Shown here: positions 8,788 through 18,131 of the stretch, piece by piece
Layout: each line of letters starts with the position of its first letter
How positions within the stretch are numbered: the stretch's first letter is position 1
Source: Hymenobacter negativus
Lineage (GTDB): Bacteria > Bacteroidota > Bacteroidia > Cytophagales > Hymenobacteraceae
Reading direction: 5' to 3'
Assembly (NCBI RefSeq): GCF_016056375.1
Contig: NZ_JAEDAE010000004.1
Span: 124,001 to 188,000 of the forward strand
Length of the DNA: 64,000 nt
Position numbers and translations under genes: made by a program
The notes under the pieces: model-generated
Seen by the model: only the letters and a program-made list of their open reading frames with translations
The model's database searches: none
Told to the model about the DNA's origin: nothing

Positions 8788-9720
8788 TTACTCCTCCGCC
8801 ACCACCCGCGCCCCCGTGGTGCCCACCGGCCCCACGTACACATTGCATTCAATCTGCAGCTCCGCGAACACGCTGCCCAGAGCTGCGCCCACGTCCTGCG
8901 CCGTGGCCTCCGTCCGGTTCAGCATAAAAATCGACGGTCCCGAACCCGAAATGCCCCCCCCAATGGCGCCGGCGGCCAGCGCCCGCGTCCGCGCCTCGGC
9001 CAGGCCGGGGATGAGCGGCAGGCGCGCCGGCTCCACAATGTAGTCGTCGAGCGAGCGGCCGATGAGGTCGTAATCGGCCATCATGAAGCCGGCGGTCAGG
9101 CCCGCCACGTTGGCCCACTGCCGCACGGCGAGGCCCAGCGGCACGGTGGCCGGCAGCACTTTGCGCGAGTCGCTGGTTTTCAACTCAATCTGCGGGTGCA
9201 CCACGGCTACCCACAGCGGCGGCGCGGGCAGGGCAATGATGTCAATGGCCGGTTCCAGAGCCCGCACCACCGTAAACCCGCCAAAAATGGCCGGCGCGAT
9301 GTTGTCGGCGTGGCGCGCGCCGGAGGCCACGGCCTCCCCTTCCATCGCAAAATCCACCAGCTGCATTTTGCTGAAGCGGTTGCCCAGCAGCGCATTAGCC
9401 GCCACCACCGCGCCGGCCGCACTGGCGGCACTGCTGCCCACCCCGCTGCCCGGCTTGATGCCTTTGGTTATTTCCATGTCGAATCCCACGGCCTCCGGCA
9501 CCTGCTTCAACAGCGCCAGCAGGGCCACGCCAGCCACGTTGTGCAGCGGGTCGGTGGGCAGGTTATACGGGTCGTGGTGACGGATGCGAATGCCCGGCTC
9601 GGCGCTGCGCGTGAGGCGAATGGTGTCGTAAGGCGCGGCCAGCGACAGGCCGAAAACATCGAAGCCGCAGCCCAGATTAGAGAGCGTGGCGGGGGAATGA
9701 ACGAGAACGGAATCAGGCAT
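8788..9720 (-). CDS. thrB: Homoserine kinase
   Basis: 310-residue GHMP-superfamily kinase that phosphorylates homoserine to O-phosphohomoserine. The ATP-binding motif PGSGVGSSAASA spans residues 90-101, and the C-terminal glycine loop GGGISGSGPSIFML is present. Start MPDSVLVHSPATLSNLGCGFD is the standard N-terminus. It is the middle gene of the thr operon, flanked on both sides by palindromic repeats (8726-8780 and 9726-9801). Confidence 0.96.
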   Translation of the reverse strand: MPDSVLVHSPATLSNLGCGFDVFGLSLAAPYDTIRLTRSAEPGIRIRHHDPYNLPTDPLHNVAGVALLALLKQVPEAVGFDMEITKGIKPGSGVGSSAASAAGAVVAANALLGNRFSKMQLVDFAMEGEAVASGARHADNIAPAIFGGFTVVRALEPAIDIIALPAPPLWVAVVHPQIELKTSDSRKVLPATVPLGLAVRQWANVAGLTAGFMMADYDLIGRSLDDYIVEPARLPLIPGLAEARTRALAAGAIGGGISGSGPSIFMLNRTEATAQDVGAALGSVFAELQIECNVYVGPVGTTGARVVAEE

Positions 9721-9725
9721 AGAGC

Positions 9726-9801
9726 TCAGTGAACAGTTATCAGTGAGCAGTTATCAGCGAGCGGTTTTATTGATGACTGCTCACTGATAACTGCTCACTG
9801 A
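9726..9801. repeat. Palindromic repeat family C between thrA and thrB
   Basis: Left arm from 9726 (TCAGTGAACAGTTATCAGTG and onward) and right arm CTGCTCACTGATAACTGCTC (from 9777, ending 9801) pair almost perfectly. Each arm is itself a direct repeat of a unit near CAGTTATCAGTGAG. It occupies nearly all of the 85-base thrA-thrB gap. Confidence 0.85.
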
Positions 9802-9805
9802 ATTT

Positions 9806-12253
9806 TTACAACCTCGCGGCGCGGATAATATCGGCAAACACGCCCGAGGCGGTGACCTCCGCGCCAGCCCCGGCACCTTTCACCACCAGCGGCTGGTCCA
9901 CGTAGCGGTCGGTGTGGAAGAGCACCACGTTGTCCTTGCCGCGCAGGTCGTACAGGTCGTGGCCGGACGCTACCTGCTGCAGGCCCACGGCGGCGCGCCC
10001 ATCGGCGTAGCGGGCCACGAATTTCAGGCGCTTGCCAGCGGCAGCAGCGGCATCGTAGAGGGCGCGGAAGTGCGCTTCGTGCGCCGCCATCTGCGTGTAG
10101 AAGGCTTCCACATCACCATCGAGGCAGGCGGGCGGCAGGAAGGTTTCGATTTCGATGTCCGCCATTTCCATTATCTGGCCGGCTTCGCGGGCGAGGATGA
10201 GGATTTTGCGGGCCACGTCGGAGCCGCTCAGGTCGAGGCGCGGGTCGGGCTCGGTATAGCCTTCGGCCTGGGCCTGGCGCACCACCTCGGCAAAAGGGCG
10301 GCTGCCATCGTAGTTGTTGAACACGAAGTTGAGCGTGCCCGAGAGCACGGCTTCCATGCGCCGTACCACATCGCCGCTGCGCGTGAGGTCGTTGAGTGTG
10401 CCAATGATGGGCAGGGCCGCGCCCACGTTGGTTTCAAACAAATAGCTGGCGTTGAATTCCTTCGACAGGCTTTTGAGACGGGCGTAATGCGCGTAGTCCG
10501 ACGAGGCGGCCACCTTATTACACGCCACAATGGCCACGCTCTTGGCCAGCAAGTCGGCGTAGATGCCGGCGGCGACCGGGTTGGCCGTCACGTCCACGAA
10601 GATGGAATTGCGCAGGTTGCGGGCGATGACGAGTTGCGTGAATTCCTCCAGCGTCTGGGCCGGAGCTTGGGCCAGCTCTTCGGGCCAGGCGGTGAGGTCG
10701 AGGCCATTTTCATCCACCAGGCAGTGGCGGCTGTTGGCAATGGCCACCACGCGCACCTGCAGGCCCAGCTTCTCCAGCAGGTGCGACTGCTGCCGTGCCA
10801 GCTGCTCCAGCAGTTTGCTGCCCACGTTGCCGGGACCGAGGATGAACAGGTTGACCTGCTTCTTGGTGGCTTCGAAAAAGGCCTCGTGCAGCACGTTAAT
10901 GGCCTTGCGCACATCGGCAGCCCGAATCACGGTCGAAATATTCTTCTCCGACGCGCCCTGTGCGATGGCCCGGATGTTCACCCCGTTCTGCCCCAGCGCA
11001 CCAAACAGCTTGCCGCTGATGCCGGGGTGGTTTTTCATGTTATCACCCACCAGCGCCACGATGGCGAGGTCGGTTTCAGGCCATAGCGGCTCGATGCGGC
11101 CGGCCGCGATTTCCGTCGCAAACTCCTCATCCACCACGGCCTGGGCAGCGGCGGTGTCCTGGCTGTTGACGCCCACGCAAATCGAATGCTCCGACGAGCT
11201 TTGGGTGATGAGCACCACGTTGATTCGCTCGCGGGCCAGCGCGGCAAACAGCCGCTGCGAAAAGCCCGGCACGCCCACCATGCCGCTGCCCTCCAGGTTT
11301 AGCAGCGTCAGGTTGCCAATGCTGGAAATGCCTTGCACGACAGCGGCGGGCCGGGGCGGGCTCACCTCGACCAGCGTGCCGTAGTCGTCGGGGGCGAAGG
11401 TGTTTTTAATCCAGAGCGGAATGCCGCGCTGCATGACGGGCTGAATGGTAGGCGGATACAGCACCTTCGCGCCGAAGTGCGACAGCTCCATGGCCTCCTG
11501 ATACGAAATGCGGGCAATGGGCCGGGCGCTGCGCACAAGGCGCGGGTCAGCCGTCATCATCCCGCTCACGTCGGTCCAGATTTCCAGCACTTCGGCATCG
11601 AGGGCGGCGGCCAGTAGGGCGGCCGTATAGTCGGAGCCGCCGCGGCCCAGCGTGGTGGTGGTGCCGTGGGCATCGGCGGCAATGAAGCCGGGCACTATCC
11701 ACGAGTCGCCGGGGTACCGGGCCTGAAAGTCCTTCACCAATCGGCCGGTGGCGGCGATGTCTACTTCCGCATTGCCAAAGCGCGAGTTGGTACGAATGAG
11801 TTGGCGCGTGTCGGCCCACACGGTATCGGGCCAGAAGCTATGGAAATGCAGCTCTACCAGTTGCGACGACAGCAGCTCACCGTAGCTCACCAGCCGGTCC
11901 AGGGTGCGGCTCGACAGCTCCTGAAGCGACGCGATGCCGTCGCACAGCCGGTGCAGCTCCAGAAAGGCGTCCGTAATCAGGGCGGCAGCGGTATCCAGCG
12001 GCGCGGGTGGCAGCTGCAGTTCTTCGGCTGCAGTGAGGTGGCGCTGCTCTAGCTGCTGCAGAATCTCCTGATACGCCAGGTCGCCCGTTTCCGCCGTGCG
12101 GCCTGCCTTAATCAGCGCATCGGTGGTGCCGCCCAGTGCCGACACGACCATTACCACCGGTCCCTTTTCGAGAGCCTTCATGGCGATGACGCAGCTTTTA
12201 TCAATATTCGCAGCAGAGGCCACCGACGTGCCTCCGAATTTCAACACTTGCAT
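9806..12253 (-). CDS. thrA: Bifunctional aspartokinase / homoserine dehydrogenase
   Basis: 815-residue fusion enzyme catalysing the first and third steps of the aspartate-to-threonine branch. The aspartokinase domain starts at MQVLKFGGTSVASA; two ACT-like regulatory regions lie near residues 310-460 (VALVGDNMKNHPGISGKLFG), and the homoserine dehydrogenase Rossmann motif FILGPGNVGS begins near residue 470, followed by FETNVGAALPIIGTLNDL. Length matches ThrA proteins. The ACT region implies threonine feedback. It is the first gene of the minus-strand thr operon, divergent from prfA. No clear leader peptide or TAnnTTTG box was found upstream on its strand. Confidence 0.96.
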   Translation of the reverse strand: MQVLKFGGTSVASAANIDKSCVIAMKALEKGPVVMVVSALGGTTDALIKAGRTAETGDLAYQEILQQLEQRHLTAAEELQLPPAPLDTAAALITDAFLELHRLCDGIASLQELSSRTLDRLVSYGELLSSQLVELHFHSFWPDTVWADTRQLIRTNSRFGNAEVDIAATGRLVKDFQARYPGDSWIVPGFIAADAHGTTTTLGRGGSDYTAALLAAALDAEVLEIWTDVSGMMTADPRLVRSARPIARISYQEAMELSHFGAKVLYPPTIQPVMQRGIPLWIKNTFAPDDYGTLVEVSPPRPAAVVQGISSIGNLTLLNLEGSGMVGVPGFSQRLFAALARERINVVLITQSSSEHSICVGVNSQDTAAAQAVVDEEFATEIAAGRIEPLWPETDLAIVALVGDNMKNHPGISGKLFGALGQNGVNIRAIAQGASEKNISTVIRAADVRKAINVLHEAFFEATKKQVNLFILGPGNVGSKLLEQLARQQSHLLEKLGLQVRVVAIANSRHCLVDENGLDLTAWPEELAQAPAQTLEEFTQLVIARNLRNSIFVDVTANPVAAGIYADLLAKSVAIVACNKVAASSDYAHYARLKSLSKEFNASYLFETNVGAALPIIGTLNDLTRSGDVVRRMEAVLSGTLNFVFNNYDGSRPFAEVVRQAQAEGYTEPDPRLDLSGSDVARKILILAREAGQIMEMADIEIETFLPPACLDGDVEAFYTQMAAHEAHFRALYDAAAAAGKRLKFVARYADGRAAVGLQQVASGHDLYDLRGKDNVVLFHTDRYVDQPLVVKGAGAGAEVTASGVFADIIRAARL

Positions 12254-12604
12254 TGCAGTTTTCTGGTTGGTGAAAGTGGGGTACCGCTTGGGTGGGAAGT
12301 GCGAAACCAGAAGAGCTTAGGAGAAGAAGCGGAGACGCCAGCGAGCGTCAGGAAGAGTTGTTTGGCGGAGCCGGCACCGGGCCGGAGTAGCTGTGCTACG
12401 CCAACTTCCAATCCCGGCCACGCCCAGGCAGACGGGCGCAATGTAGGGCGCGCCGGGGCCATTTCCCGCATCCGTTCGGCGGTTTGTTGGGCGTGCCGGG
12501 CCGTTGGTGGCATTGGCCGGGCGAAGTCCGCGAACCAACGTGCTGAATAGCGGTGTTTAGAATCCGTATCTTTGCCCACTATCTGATTATTTCCCGAACA
12601 CCCG
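12254..12604. other. Intergenic region between thrA and prfA
   Basis: 351 bases between divergent thrA and prfA. I see the prfA promoter box near its right end (12567-12574) and nothing else I can name. The middle (about 12320-12540) is GC-rich. No threonine-rich leader peptide or classical attenuator was recognised upstream of thrA. Confidence 0.5.
12567..12574 (+). promoter_or_regulatory. Bacteroidota -7 promoter box of prfA
   Basis: TATCTTTG matches the TAnnTTTG consensus and lies 30 bases before the prfA ATG, giving a short leader. Confidence 0.7.
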
Positions 12605-13678
12605 ATGCTCGATAAACTAGAAGCCATCAACCAGCGCTACGAAAACGTCAACGAAGAGCTGATGCAGCCCGACGTGATGTCGGACCTGAAGCGCTATAAG
12701 TCCCTGAACAAGGAATACAAAGAGCTGGGCAAGATTGTGGCCGAGTACCGCAACTACCAACAGGTGCTCAGCAACATCGAAAATGCCCGCGAGGTCATTG
12801 CCACCGAAAAGGACCAGGACTTCCGCGAGATGGCCAAGGCCGAGCTCGACGAGCTGATGCCCGAGCAGGAGCGCCTCGAAGAAGTCATCAAAGACCTGCT
12901 GCTGCCCAAGGACCCCAACGACTCGAAAGACGTCATCATGGAAATCCGGGCCGGCGCGGGCGGCGACGAAGCCGCCATTTTCGCCGGCGACCTGCAGCGC
13001 ATGTATATGCGCTTCGCCGAAAAGCAGGGCTGGAAAATGGAGCTCATCGATGCCATGGAAGGCACTGCCGGCGGCTACAAGGAAATCATCGTGGCCGTGC
13101 GCGGCGAAGACGTGTACGGCAAGCTCAAGTTTGAGAGCGGTGTGCACCGCGTGCAGCGCGTGCCGGCCACCGAAACGCAGGGCCGCATCCACACCAGCGT
13201 GGCCTCGGTGGTGGTGATTCCGGAAGCCGAAGAATTCGACGTGGAGCTGAACATGAGCGACATCCGCAAGGACTATTTCTGCTCCAGCGGCCCCGGCGGC
13301 CAGTCCGTAAACACCACGTACTCGGCCGTGCGCCTCACCCACCTGCCCACCGGCCTCGTGGCCCAGTGCCAGGACCAGAAGTCGCAGCTCAAAAACTTCG
13401 ACAAAGCCCTGGCCGTGCTCCGCTCCCGTGTGTACGAGATGGAGCTGGCCAAAAAGAACGAAGCCGACGGTGCCGTGCGCAAAAACATGATTGGCGGCGG
13501 CGACCGTTCCGATAAAATCCGCACCTATAACTACCCACAGGGCCGCGTGACGGACCACCGCATCGGCTACACGGTGTACAACCTGGCCAGCGTGGTGGAG
13601 GGCAACGTGGACGACTTCGTGGAGCAGCTCCGCCTGGCCGACAGCGCCGAGCGCCTGCAGGAAGGCGTGACGAAGTAA
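12605..13678 (+). CDS. prfA: Peptide chain release factor 1
   Basis: 357-residue class I release factor that reads UAA/UAG stops and triggers peptide release on the ribosome. The catalytic GGQ lies at residues 231-233 (SSGPGGQSVN), and the PAT tripeptide anticodon (RVPATETQGRIHTS) marks RF1 rather than RF2. The N-terminal coiled region starts at MLDKLEAINQRYENVNEEL, and total length is standard. It has its own TAnnTTTG promoter 30 bases upstream and is divergent from thrA. Confidence 0.97.
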   Translation: MLDKLEAINQRYENVNEELMQPDVMSDLKRYKSLNKEYKELGKIVAEYRNYQQVLSNIENAREVIATEKDQDFREMAKAELDELMPEQERLEEVIKDLLLPKDPNDSKDVIMEIRAGAGGDEAAIFAGDLQRMYMRFAEKQGWKMELIDAMEGTAGGYKEIIVAVRGEDVYGKLKFESGVHRVQRVPATETQGRIHTSVASVVVIPEAEEFDVELNMSDIRKDYFCSSGPGGQSVNTTYSAVRLTHLPTGLVAQCQDQKSQLKNFDKALAVLRSRVYEMELAKKNEADGAVRKNMIGGGDRSDKIRTYNYPQGRVTDHRIGYTVYNLASVVEGNVDDFVEQLRLADSAERLQEGVTK

Positions 13679-13761
13679 GCCCGGCGCGGGGCTGGCACGT
13701 GCCGGCCCCGCCGCCTCGGTTGCAATACTCTTCCGGCTTTATCGTTTCTCCTGGGCAATCC

Positions 13762-15339
13762 ATGCCCTCGCCACTGCTTATGCGCCACCTCTTCTCGTTG
13801 CTTCTGGTTTTGAGTTGTTTGCTCTCCTTCCTGCCCGGCTGCGAGCCGAAAGAAGATTTGGTGCAAACCTCCGGCAGCCTGGCGTTTGCCACCGACACGG
13901 TTAAGTTTGACACGGCGTTTACCACTATCCAAACGGTGACGAAACGCCTGTGGGTGTACAACCGCAACAGCGGCGCGGTGAAAACCGATGTGAGCCTGGC
14001 CGGCAAGCTGGGCACCACCTACTCGCTGCTCATCAACGGCGATGCCGGCCCGAGCATCAGCGGCATCACCATTCGGGGCAAGGACAGCCTGCTGGTGCTG
14101 GTGCGCGCCGTGCTGGGCGACAACGGCAAGGACAAGCCTTTCCTGCTGGAAGACCAGGTGAATTTCCGCACCAACGGCAACGAGCAAAACGTGAAAGTGG
14201 TGGCTTACGGCCAGAATGCCTACTTCCACCGCGCCGACTATATCACCGCCAACACGACCTGGCGTACCGACAAGCCCCACGTCATCATTAATGCTAACCG
14301 GGTACTGAACCCGCAACAGCCGGCCGTTTCATTTGGGGTGCTTGTGGGCGAAGGCGTCACGCTGACCATTCCCAAAGGCGCGCGCATCTACTCTCACGCC
14401 GGCTCCTACATTCAGGTGAATGGTACGTTGCGGGTCAACGACGATTTCGTGCCCGGCACCGGTGCTACTGATACGGTGAAGGCTAAAAACCTCAACATCG
14501 TGCGTTTTCAGGGTGACCGATTGGAGCCGTTCTACGCCGACATTCCCAGCCAGTGGGGCGGCATCATTTTCACCGGTACCAGCCGCAACAACAGTATTCG
14601 CTACGCCGAAATCAAGAATGCCACGTTCGGCGCCTTGCTCTACAATCGCGACGCATTGCCCACCCATCCCACGCTGGCGCTGAGCAACACCGTTTTTCGA
14701 AATATCTCCGGGTCGAATGTCTCCTTCGCCAATGCCAACCCCGGCACCGGCGGCGGCGTCATCAGCTATTCCGGCGATGTTACGGCTACCAACTGCCTCT
14801 TCACCAACTGCGGCGAATATGCCATGGTGGGCATCGGCGGTACCTACGACCTGAACTTCTGCACCGTTGCCAACTACACGCCCGCTTTCCGGCGAGAAAC
14901 TTCGTCCCTCACGTTCACCAACGTGGACGACGCCCTGAAAAACCCGCCGAAGCTGCCCACCAGCGTCACCATCCGCAACTCCATCGTGTGGGGCTCTTTT
15001 GAGGACGAGCTGTATTTGCAGAACAACGCCGACTATCTGTCCAACATCACGGTGCAAAACTCGCTGCTTCGCACCAAGGAATACCAAGCCACCACAGATG
15101 CTGTCGGCAAGCCCGGCCTGGCGCTGGCCGCCCGCGCCAACATCGTCAACGCAGACCCGCTGTTTGTTCGCACATCGCTCACCAGCAGCCAGCCCGATTA
15201 CAGCCTGCAGGCCGCTTCGCCCGCTACCTCGCCCCGCCGGCCCAAAGCCGTTGGCTCGCCGGTGCCGCTCCGCGACCTCATCAACCTGCCGCGCAACAAC
15301 CCGAGTATGCCCAGTCTGGGCGCTTACGAGCACAAATAA
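13762..15339 (+). CDS. Lipoprotein with right-handed beta-helix-like repeats
   Basis: Secreted lipoprotein of about 525 residues. The signal peptide (MRHLFSLLLVLSCLLSFLPGC) ends in a Cys lipobox, implying an outer-membrane anchor. The body contains repeated short strands (GGIIFTGTSRNNSIRYAEIK; ALSNTVFRNISGSNVSF; ATNCLFTNCGEYAM) typical of parallel beta-helix proteins that bind or cleave polysaccharides, and ends in NNPSMPSLGAYEHK. The open frame begins at 13699, but the signal peptide favours the ATG at 13762 or at 13780. No catalytic residues were identified, so function is unknown. It lies 83 bases after prfA on the same strand. Confidence 0.75.
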   Translation: MPSPLLMRHLFSLLLVLSCLLSFLPGCEPKEDLVQTSGSLAFATDTVKFDTAFTTIQTVTKRLWVYNRNSGAVKTDVSLAGKLGTTYSLLINGDAGPSISGITIRGKDSLLVLVRAVLGDNGKDKPFLLEDQVNFRTNGNEQNVKVVAYGQNAYFHRADYITANTTWRTDKPHVIINANRVLNPQQPAVSFGVLVGEGVTLTIPKGARIYSHAGSYIQVNGTLRVNDDFVPGTGATDTVKAKNLNIVRFQGDRLEPFYADIPSQWGGIIFTGTSRNNSIRYAEIKNATFGALLYNRDALPTHPTLALSNTVFRNISGSNVSFANANPGTGGGVISYSGDVTATNCLFTNCGEYAMVGIGGTYDLNFCTVANYTPAFRRETSSLTFTNVDDALKNPPKLPTSVTIRNSIVWGSFEDELYLQNNADYLSNITVQNSLLRTKEYQATTDAVGKPGLALAARANIVNADPLFVRTSLTSSQPDYSLQAASPATSPRRPKAVGSPVPLRDLINLPRNNPSMPSLGAYEHK

Positions 15340-15354
15340 TCAGGCCAAACCTGC

Positions 15355-15945
15355 CTACTCCACCCGCCCGGCCGCCGAATAGCGCAACGAGTCGAACAGC
15401 ACCAGCTTCTGGGTTCCCACCACTTCGTAGGCGCGCAGCTGGCCATTCTCCAGTTGCATGCGCAGTTGCTTTTGGGCCGAGAACAGCGGATTATCCTGCA
15501 CGATGGTGGCCGCAATTTCCTGCGGCACCGTGCCCCGCTGCACCACCGTCAGGCTGGTTACGGGCGCATTGGGCTGGCCCGGCCGGCGCGTGTAGGTGCG
15601 GCGCATTGCCCCACCGGCCAGCGCCACCGAATCCACGGCGTAGGCCCCGCGCAGGGCAGCCTTGTTGATGTCAGCCTGAAAGAAAATCTGAAGCTCGTCG
15701 TTCCATTTCACGGCGGGCACGCGCACGGTTTCGGGCGCGTTGCCGCGCAGGCTCACGTGCTTGGTCACGGCGGCGTGCCGTTGCTCTAGCTGTGCCACCT
15801 GCTGCGTGAGCAGGCCTTTCACATCGAAATACAGCGGGCGGCGGGCAGCGGGCGCGGCCGGGCCGGCCTCGCCGCAGCCCCCCAGCAGCACTAAGCCCGC
15901 CGCCAGCGCGCCTATTGCCAGGCGATGCTTACGCATTCGGGGCAA
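15355..15945 (-). CDS. Predicted lipoprotein of unknown function
   Basis: 196 residues. The N-terminus (MRKHRLAIGALAAGLVLLGG followed by Cys) is a lipoprotein signal with its lipobox at about residue 24. No domain was recognised; the rest is a mixed alpha/beta sequence with no conserved motif I can name. Its start overlaps the 3' end of gpmI by 17 bases (15929-15945), so it is probably translated from the gpmI transcript by coupling. Starting at the second ATG (15936) would keep an 8-base overlap. Convergent with the beta-helix lipoprotein gene. Confidence 0.7.
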   Translation of the reverse strand: MPRMRKHRLAIGALAAGLVLLGGCGEAGPAAPAARRPLYFDVKGLLTQQVAQLEQRHAAVTKHVSLRGNAPETVRVPAVKWNDELQIFFQADINKAALRGAYAVDSVALAGGAMRRTYTRRPGQPNAPVTSLTVVQRGTVPQEIAATIVQDNPLFSAQKQLRMQLENGQLRAYEVVGTQKLVLFDSLRYSAAGRVE

Positions 15946-17473
15946 GGCTAGGCCGCAGGATGCTCTGGCCCGTCATCTCGGCCGGCTTAGGCACGCCCAT
16001 TAGCTCCAGAATGGTGGGGGCCAGGTCGCCCAGCTTGCCATCGGCCAGGGCACCGCGGTAGTCGTTGTCGACCAGAATGCAGGGCACCAGGTTGGTGGTG
16101 TGGGCGGTGTTGGGCGAGCCGTCGGCGTTGCGCATGAACTCGGCGTTGCCATGGTCGGCGATGATGATGCTGGCGTAGCCGGCGGCTAGCGCGGCTTCTA
16201 CCACGGCACGGGCGCAGGCGTCGGTGGTTTCCACGGCCTTCACCACGGCCTCGAACACGCCGGTGTGGCCCACCATGTCAGGGTTGGCAAAGTTCAGCAC
16301 CACAAAATCGGCCGATTTAGCTTGCAGTTCCGGCACCAGCGCATCGCGCAGTTCGGCGGCGCTCATTTCGGGCTGCAGGTCGTAAGTCGCCACTTTGGGC
16401 GAGGCCCGCAGGATGCGCGTTTCGCCCGCAAACTCATTTTCCCGGCCACCCGAGAAGAAGAACGTGACGTGCGGGTACTTCTCGGTTTCGGCAATACGAA
16501 TCTGGGTTTTGCCGTAAGCCGCCAGCACCTCGCCCAGCGTGTTGTTCAGGTTGTCCTTCTCAAAAATGGGCGTCACGCCCACGAAGGTGTCGTCGTAGTT
16601 GGTCAGCGTGAGGTAATGCAGGTTAAGGCGCTGCATCTGGAAGGCGTTCATGTCCTGCTGCGTCAGCACTTCCGTGATTTCGCGGCCCCGGTCAGTGCGG
16701 AAGTTGAAGCACAGCACCACGTCGCCCTCCTGAATGGTGGCCAGCGGCTGGCCGTCGGCCCCAGTCTTCACAATCGGCTTCAGGAACTCATCCGTCACGC
16801 CTTCTTTGTACTGCTCCTGAATGGTCTGAATCAGGTTCTGCGAAGGCGTGCCGATGCCATTCACCAGCAGGTCGTAGGCCACTTTCACCCGCTCCCAGCG
16901 GCGGTCGCGGTCCATGGCATAGTAGCGGCCCACCACCGAGGCGATTTTGGCCCCGCTGCGCACCATCGATTCTTCCAGCTCGTTCACGAAGCGCACGCCG
17001 CTCTTGGGGTCGGTGTCGCGCCCGTCGGTGAAGGCGTGCACGAACACGCGCCGCACGCCCGCCTCGTGGGCAATGGTGCAAAGCGCCTTCACGTGGTCGA
17101 TGTGTGAGTGCACGCCACCATCGGAAAGCAGGCCGATGAGGTGCAGCGGTTTGTCATTGGCAATGGCGTAGTCGAAGGCTTTCACCAGCGCGGGCATCTG
17201 GCCCAGCTTGCGCTCCCGAATGGACTTGCCGATGCGCACCAGCTCCTGGTCGACCACGCGGCCGGCCCCGATGTTCATGTGCCCCACTTCGGAGTTGCCC
17301 ATCTGGCCTTCGGGCAGGCCCACGGCCTCGCCCGACGCCTGCAAGGTGCTGTGCGGAAACCGCTGCAACAGCTCGTGGTAGAACGGCGTACTAGCCGCGT
17401 CTACTGCCGAAACTGCCGTGTTCGGAGCAATGCCCCACCCATCCAGAATTACCAATAATACCTGCTTATTCAT
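15929..17473 (-). CDS. gpmI: 2,3-bisphosphoglycerate-independent phosphoglycerate mutase
   Basis: 514-residue manganese enzyme of glycolysis interconverting 3- and 2-phosphoglycerate. The metal-binding D11 occurs in VLLVILDGWG, and the phospho-acceptor serine is S61 in GQMGNSEVGHMNIGAGR; the C-terminal SIIIADHGNAEFM supplies further metal ligands. Length and motif order are normal. The promoter box TATCTTTG sits only four bases before the ATG, so the mRNA is probably leaderless. It overlaps the following lipoprotein gene by 17 bases. Confidence 0.97.
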   Translation of the reverse strand: MNKQVLLVILDGWGIAPNTAVSAVDAASTPFYHELLQRFPHSTLQASGEAVGLPEGQMGNSEVGHMNIGAGRVVDQELVRIGKSIRERKLGQMPALVKAFDYAIANDKPLHLIGLLSDGGVHSHIDHVKALCTIAHEAGVRRVFVHAFTDGRDTDPKSGVRFVNELEESMVRSGAKIASVVGRYYAMDRDRRWERVKVAYDLLVNGIGTPSQNLIQTIQEQYKEGVTDEFLKPIVKTGADGQPLATIQEGDVVLCFNFRTDRGREITEVLTQQDMNAFQMQRLNLHYLTLTNYDDTFVGVTPIFEKDNLNNTLGEVLAAYGKTQIRIAETEKYPHVTFFFSGGRENEFAGETRILRASPKVATYDLQPEMSAAELRDALVPELQAKSADFVVLNFANPDMVGHTGVFEAVVKAVETTDACARAVVEAALAAGYASIIIADHGNAEFMRNADGSPNTAHTTNLVPCILVDNDYRGALADGKLGDLAPTILELMGVPKPAEMTGQSILRPSLAPNA

Positions 17474-17477
17474 GGCG

Positions 17478-17485
17478 CAAAGATA
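17478..17485 (-). promoter_or_regulatory. -7 promoter box abutting gpmI start
   Basis: On the minus strand TATCTTTG is followed by CGCC and then the gpmI ATG. With transcription normally starting a few bases after this box, the transcript should begin at or next to the start codon. Confidence 0.7.
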
Positions 17486-17644
17486 CGGCGGGGCTGCGCC
17501 TCTGGTTGAAATTTTCTACCTTCGCACCCGCTTTAAGTTGGGGCAATTTTCAGCTTTGCGCAGGCCTGCTCAAAGTCGTTGATTACTTCCTGGCACCATT
17601 TTCGCTTGTTACTTTCCGCGTATGACGCACTTATTACCCGTATA

Positions 17645-18046
17645 ATGAAACGCTATTTAATTAGGACTCTATTCATCGGATGGCTGTTCCTGCTCGGTTC
17701 TGTCGCGGCTCACGCGCAGGCCGATAACCTCGGAGCCGTTCGGTCGGCATTGCGCAACGGCTCTTCCCGCGAATTGTCGCAATATTTTGCCGCTACCGTA
17801 GAAATTGGTTTCGAAGGCGATAGGCAGGGCTACAACGCTACCCAGGCCGAAATAGTCATCAAGGATTTTTTCGGCAAAAATGCCCCCAGCACCTTTGAGT
17901 TTATTCATCAGGGCGAAAGCCAGGAGCACATTCAGTACGCCATTGGCCGCTACACCGGCCGTAACGGCACCTACCGCGTGTATGTTAAGCTCAAGCCCTC
18001 ACGCGGCGCGCCGGTAATTGACACGCTGGAGTTCACGAAAGAATAA
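17645..18046 (+). CDS. Secreted DUF4783-like protein
   Basis: 133-residue small exported protein. MKRYLIRTLFIGWLFLLGSV then AHAQ is a signal peptide, so I take the ATG at 17645 rather than the open frame from 17579. The mature part (AVRSALRNGSSRELSQYFAA, then VEIGFEGDRQGYN and FEFIHQGES) has the NTF2-like look of DUF4783, a Bacteroidota-restricted family of unknown function. Its base composition is less GC-rich than its neighbours. It is followed directly by a strong terminator, so it is a single-gene unit, divergent from gpmI. Confidence 0.75.
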   Translation: MKRYLIRTLFIGWLFLLGSVAAHAQADNLGAVRSALRNGSSRELSQYFAATVEIGFEGDRQGYNATQAEIVIKDFFGKNAPSTFEFIHQGESQEHIQYAIGRYTGRNGTYRVYVKLKPSRGAPVIDTLEFTKE

Positions 18047-18050
18047 CCTT

Positions 18051-18080
18051 AGCCCCGGCCCGCACAGGCCGGGGCTTTTT
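18051..18080 (+). terminator. Rho-independent terminator after the DUF4783-like gene
   Basis: Ten-base arms AGCCCCGGCC (18051-18060) and GGCCGGGGCT (18067-18076), six-base loop, followed by a T-run. The nadC promoter box lies 40 bases further on. Confidence 0.88.
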
Positions 18081-18119
18081 CGTGGGAATCTTCTGCTTTA
18101 CTGGCCGACGCAAGGGCCG

Positions 18120-18127
18120 TACCTTTG
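18120..18127 (+). promoter_or_regulatory. -7 promoter box abutting nadC start
   Basis: TACCTTTG followed by CGCC and then GTG at 18132. The four-base spacer is identical to that of gpmI and supports both a leaderless transcript and the GTG start. Confidence 0.68.
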
Positions 18128-18131
18128 CGCC

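Noticed and set aside
12254..12604. Threonine leader-peptide attenuator upstream of thrA
   Set aside because: No short ORF rich in Thr/Ile codons and no terminator-type hairpin could be found on the minus strand.
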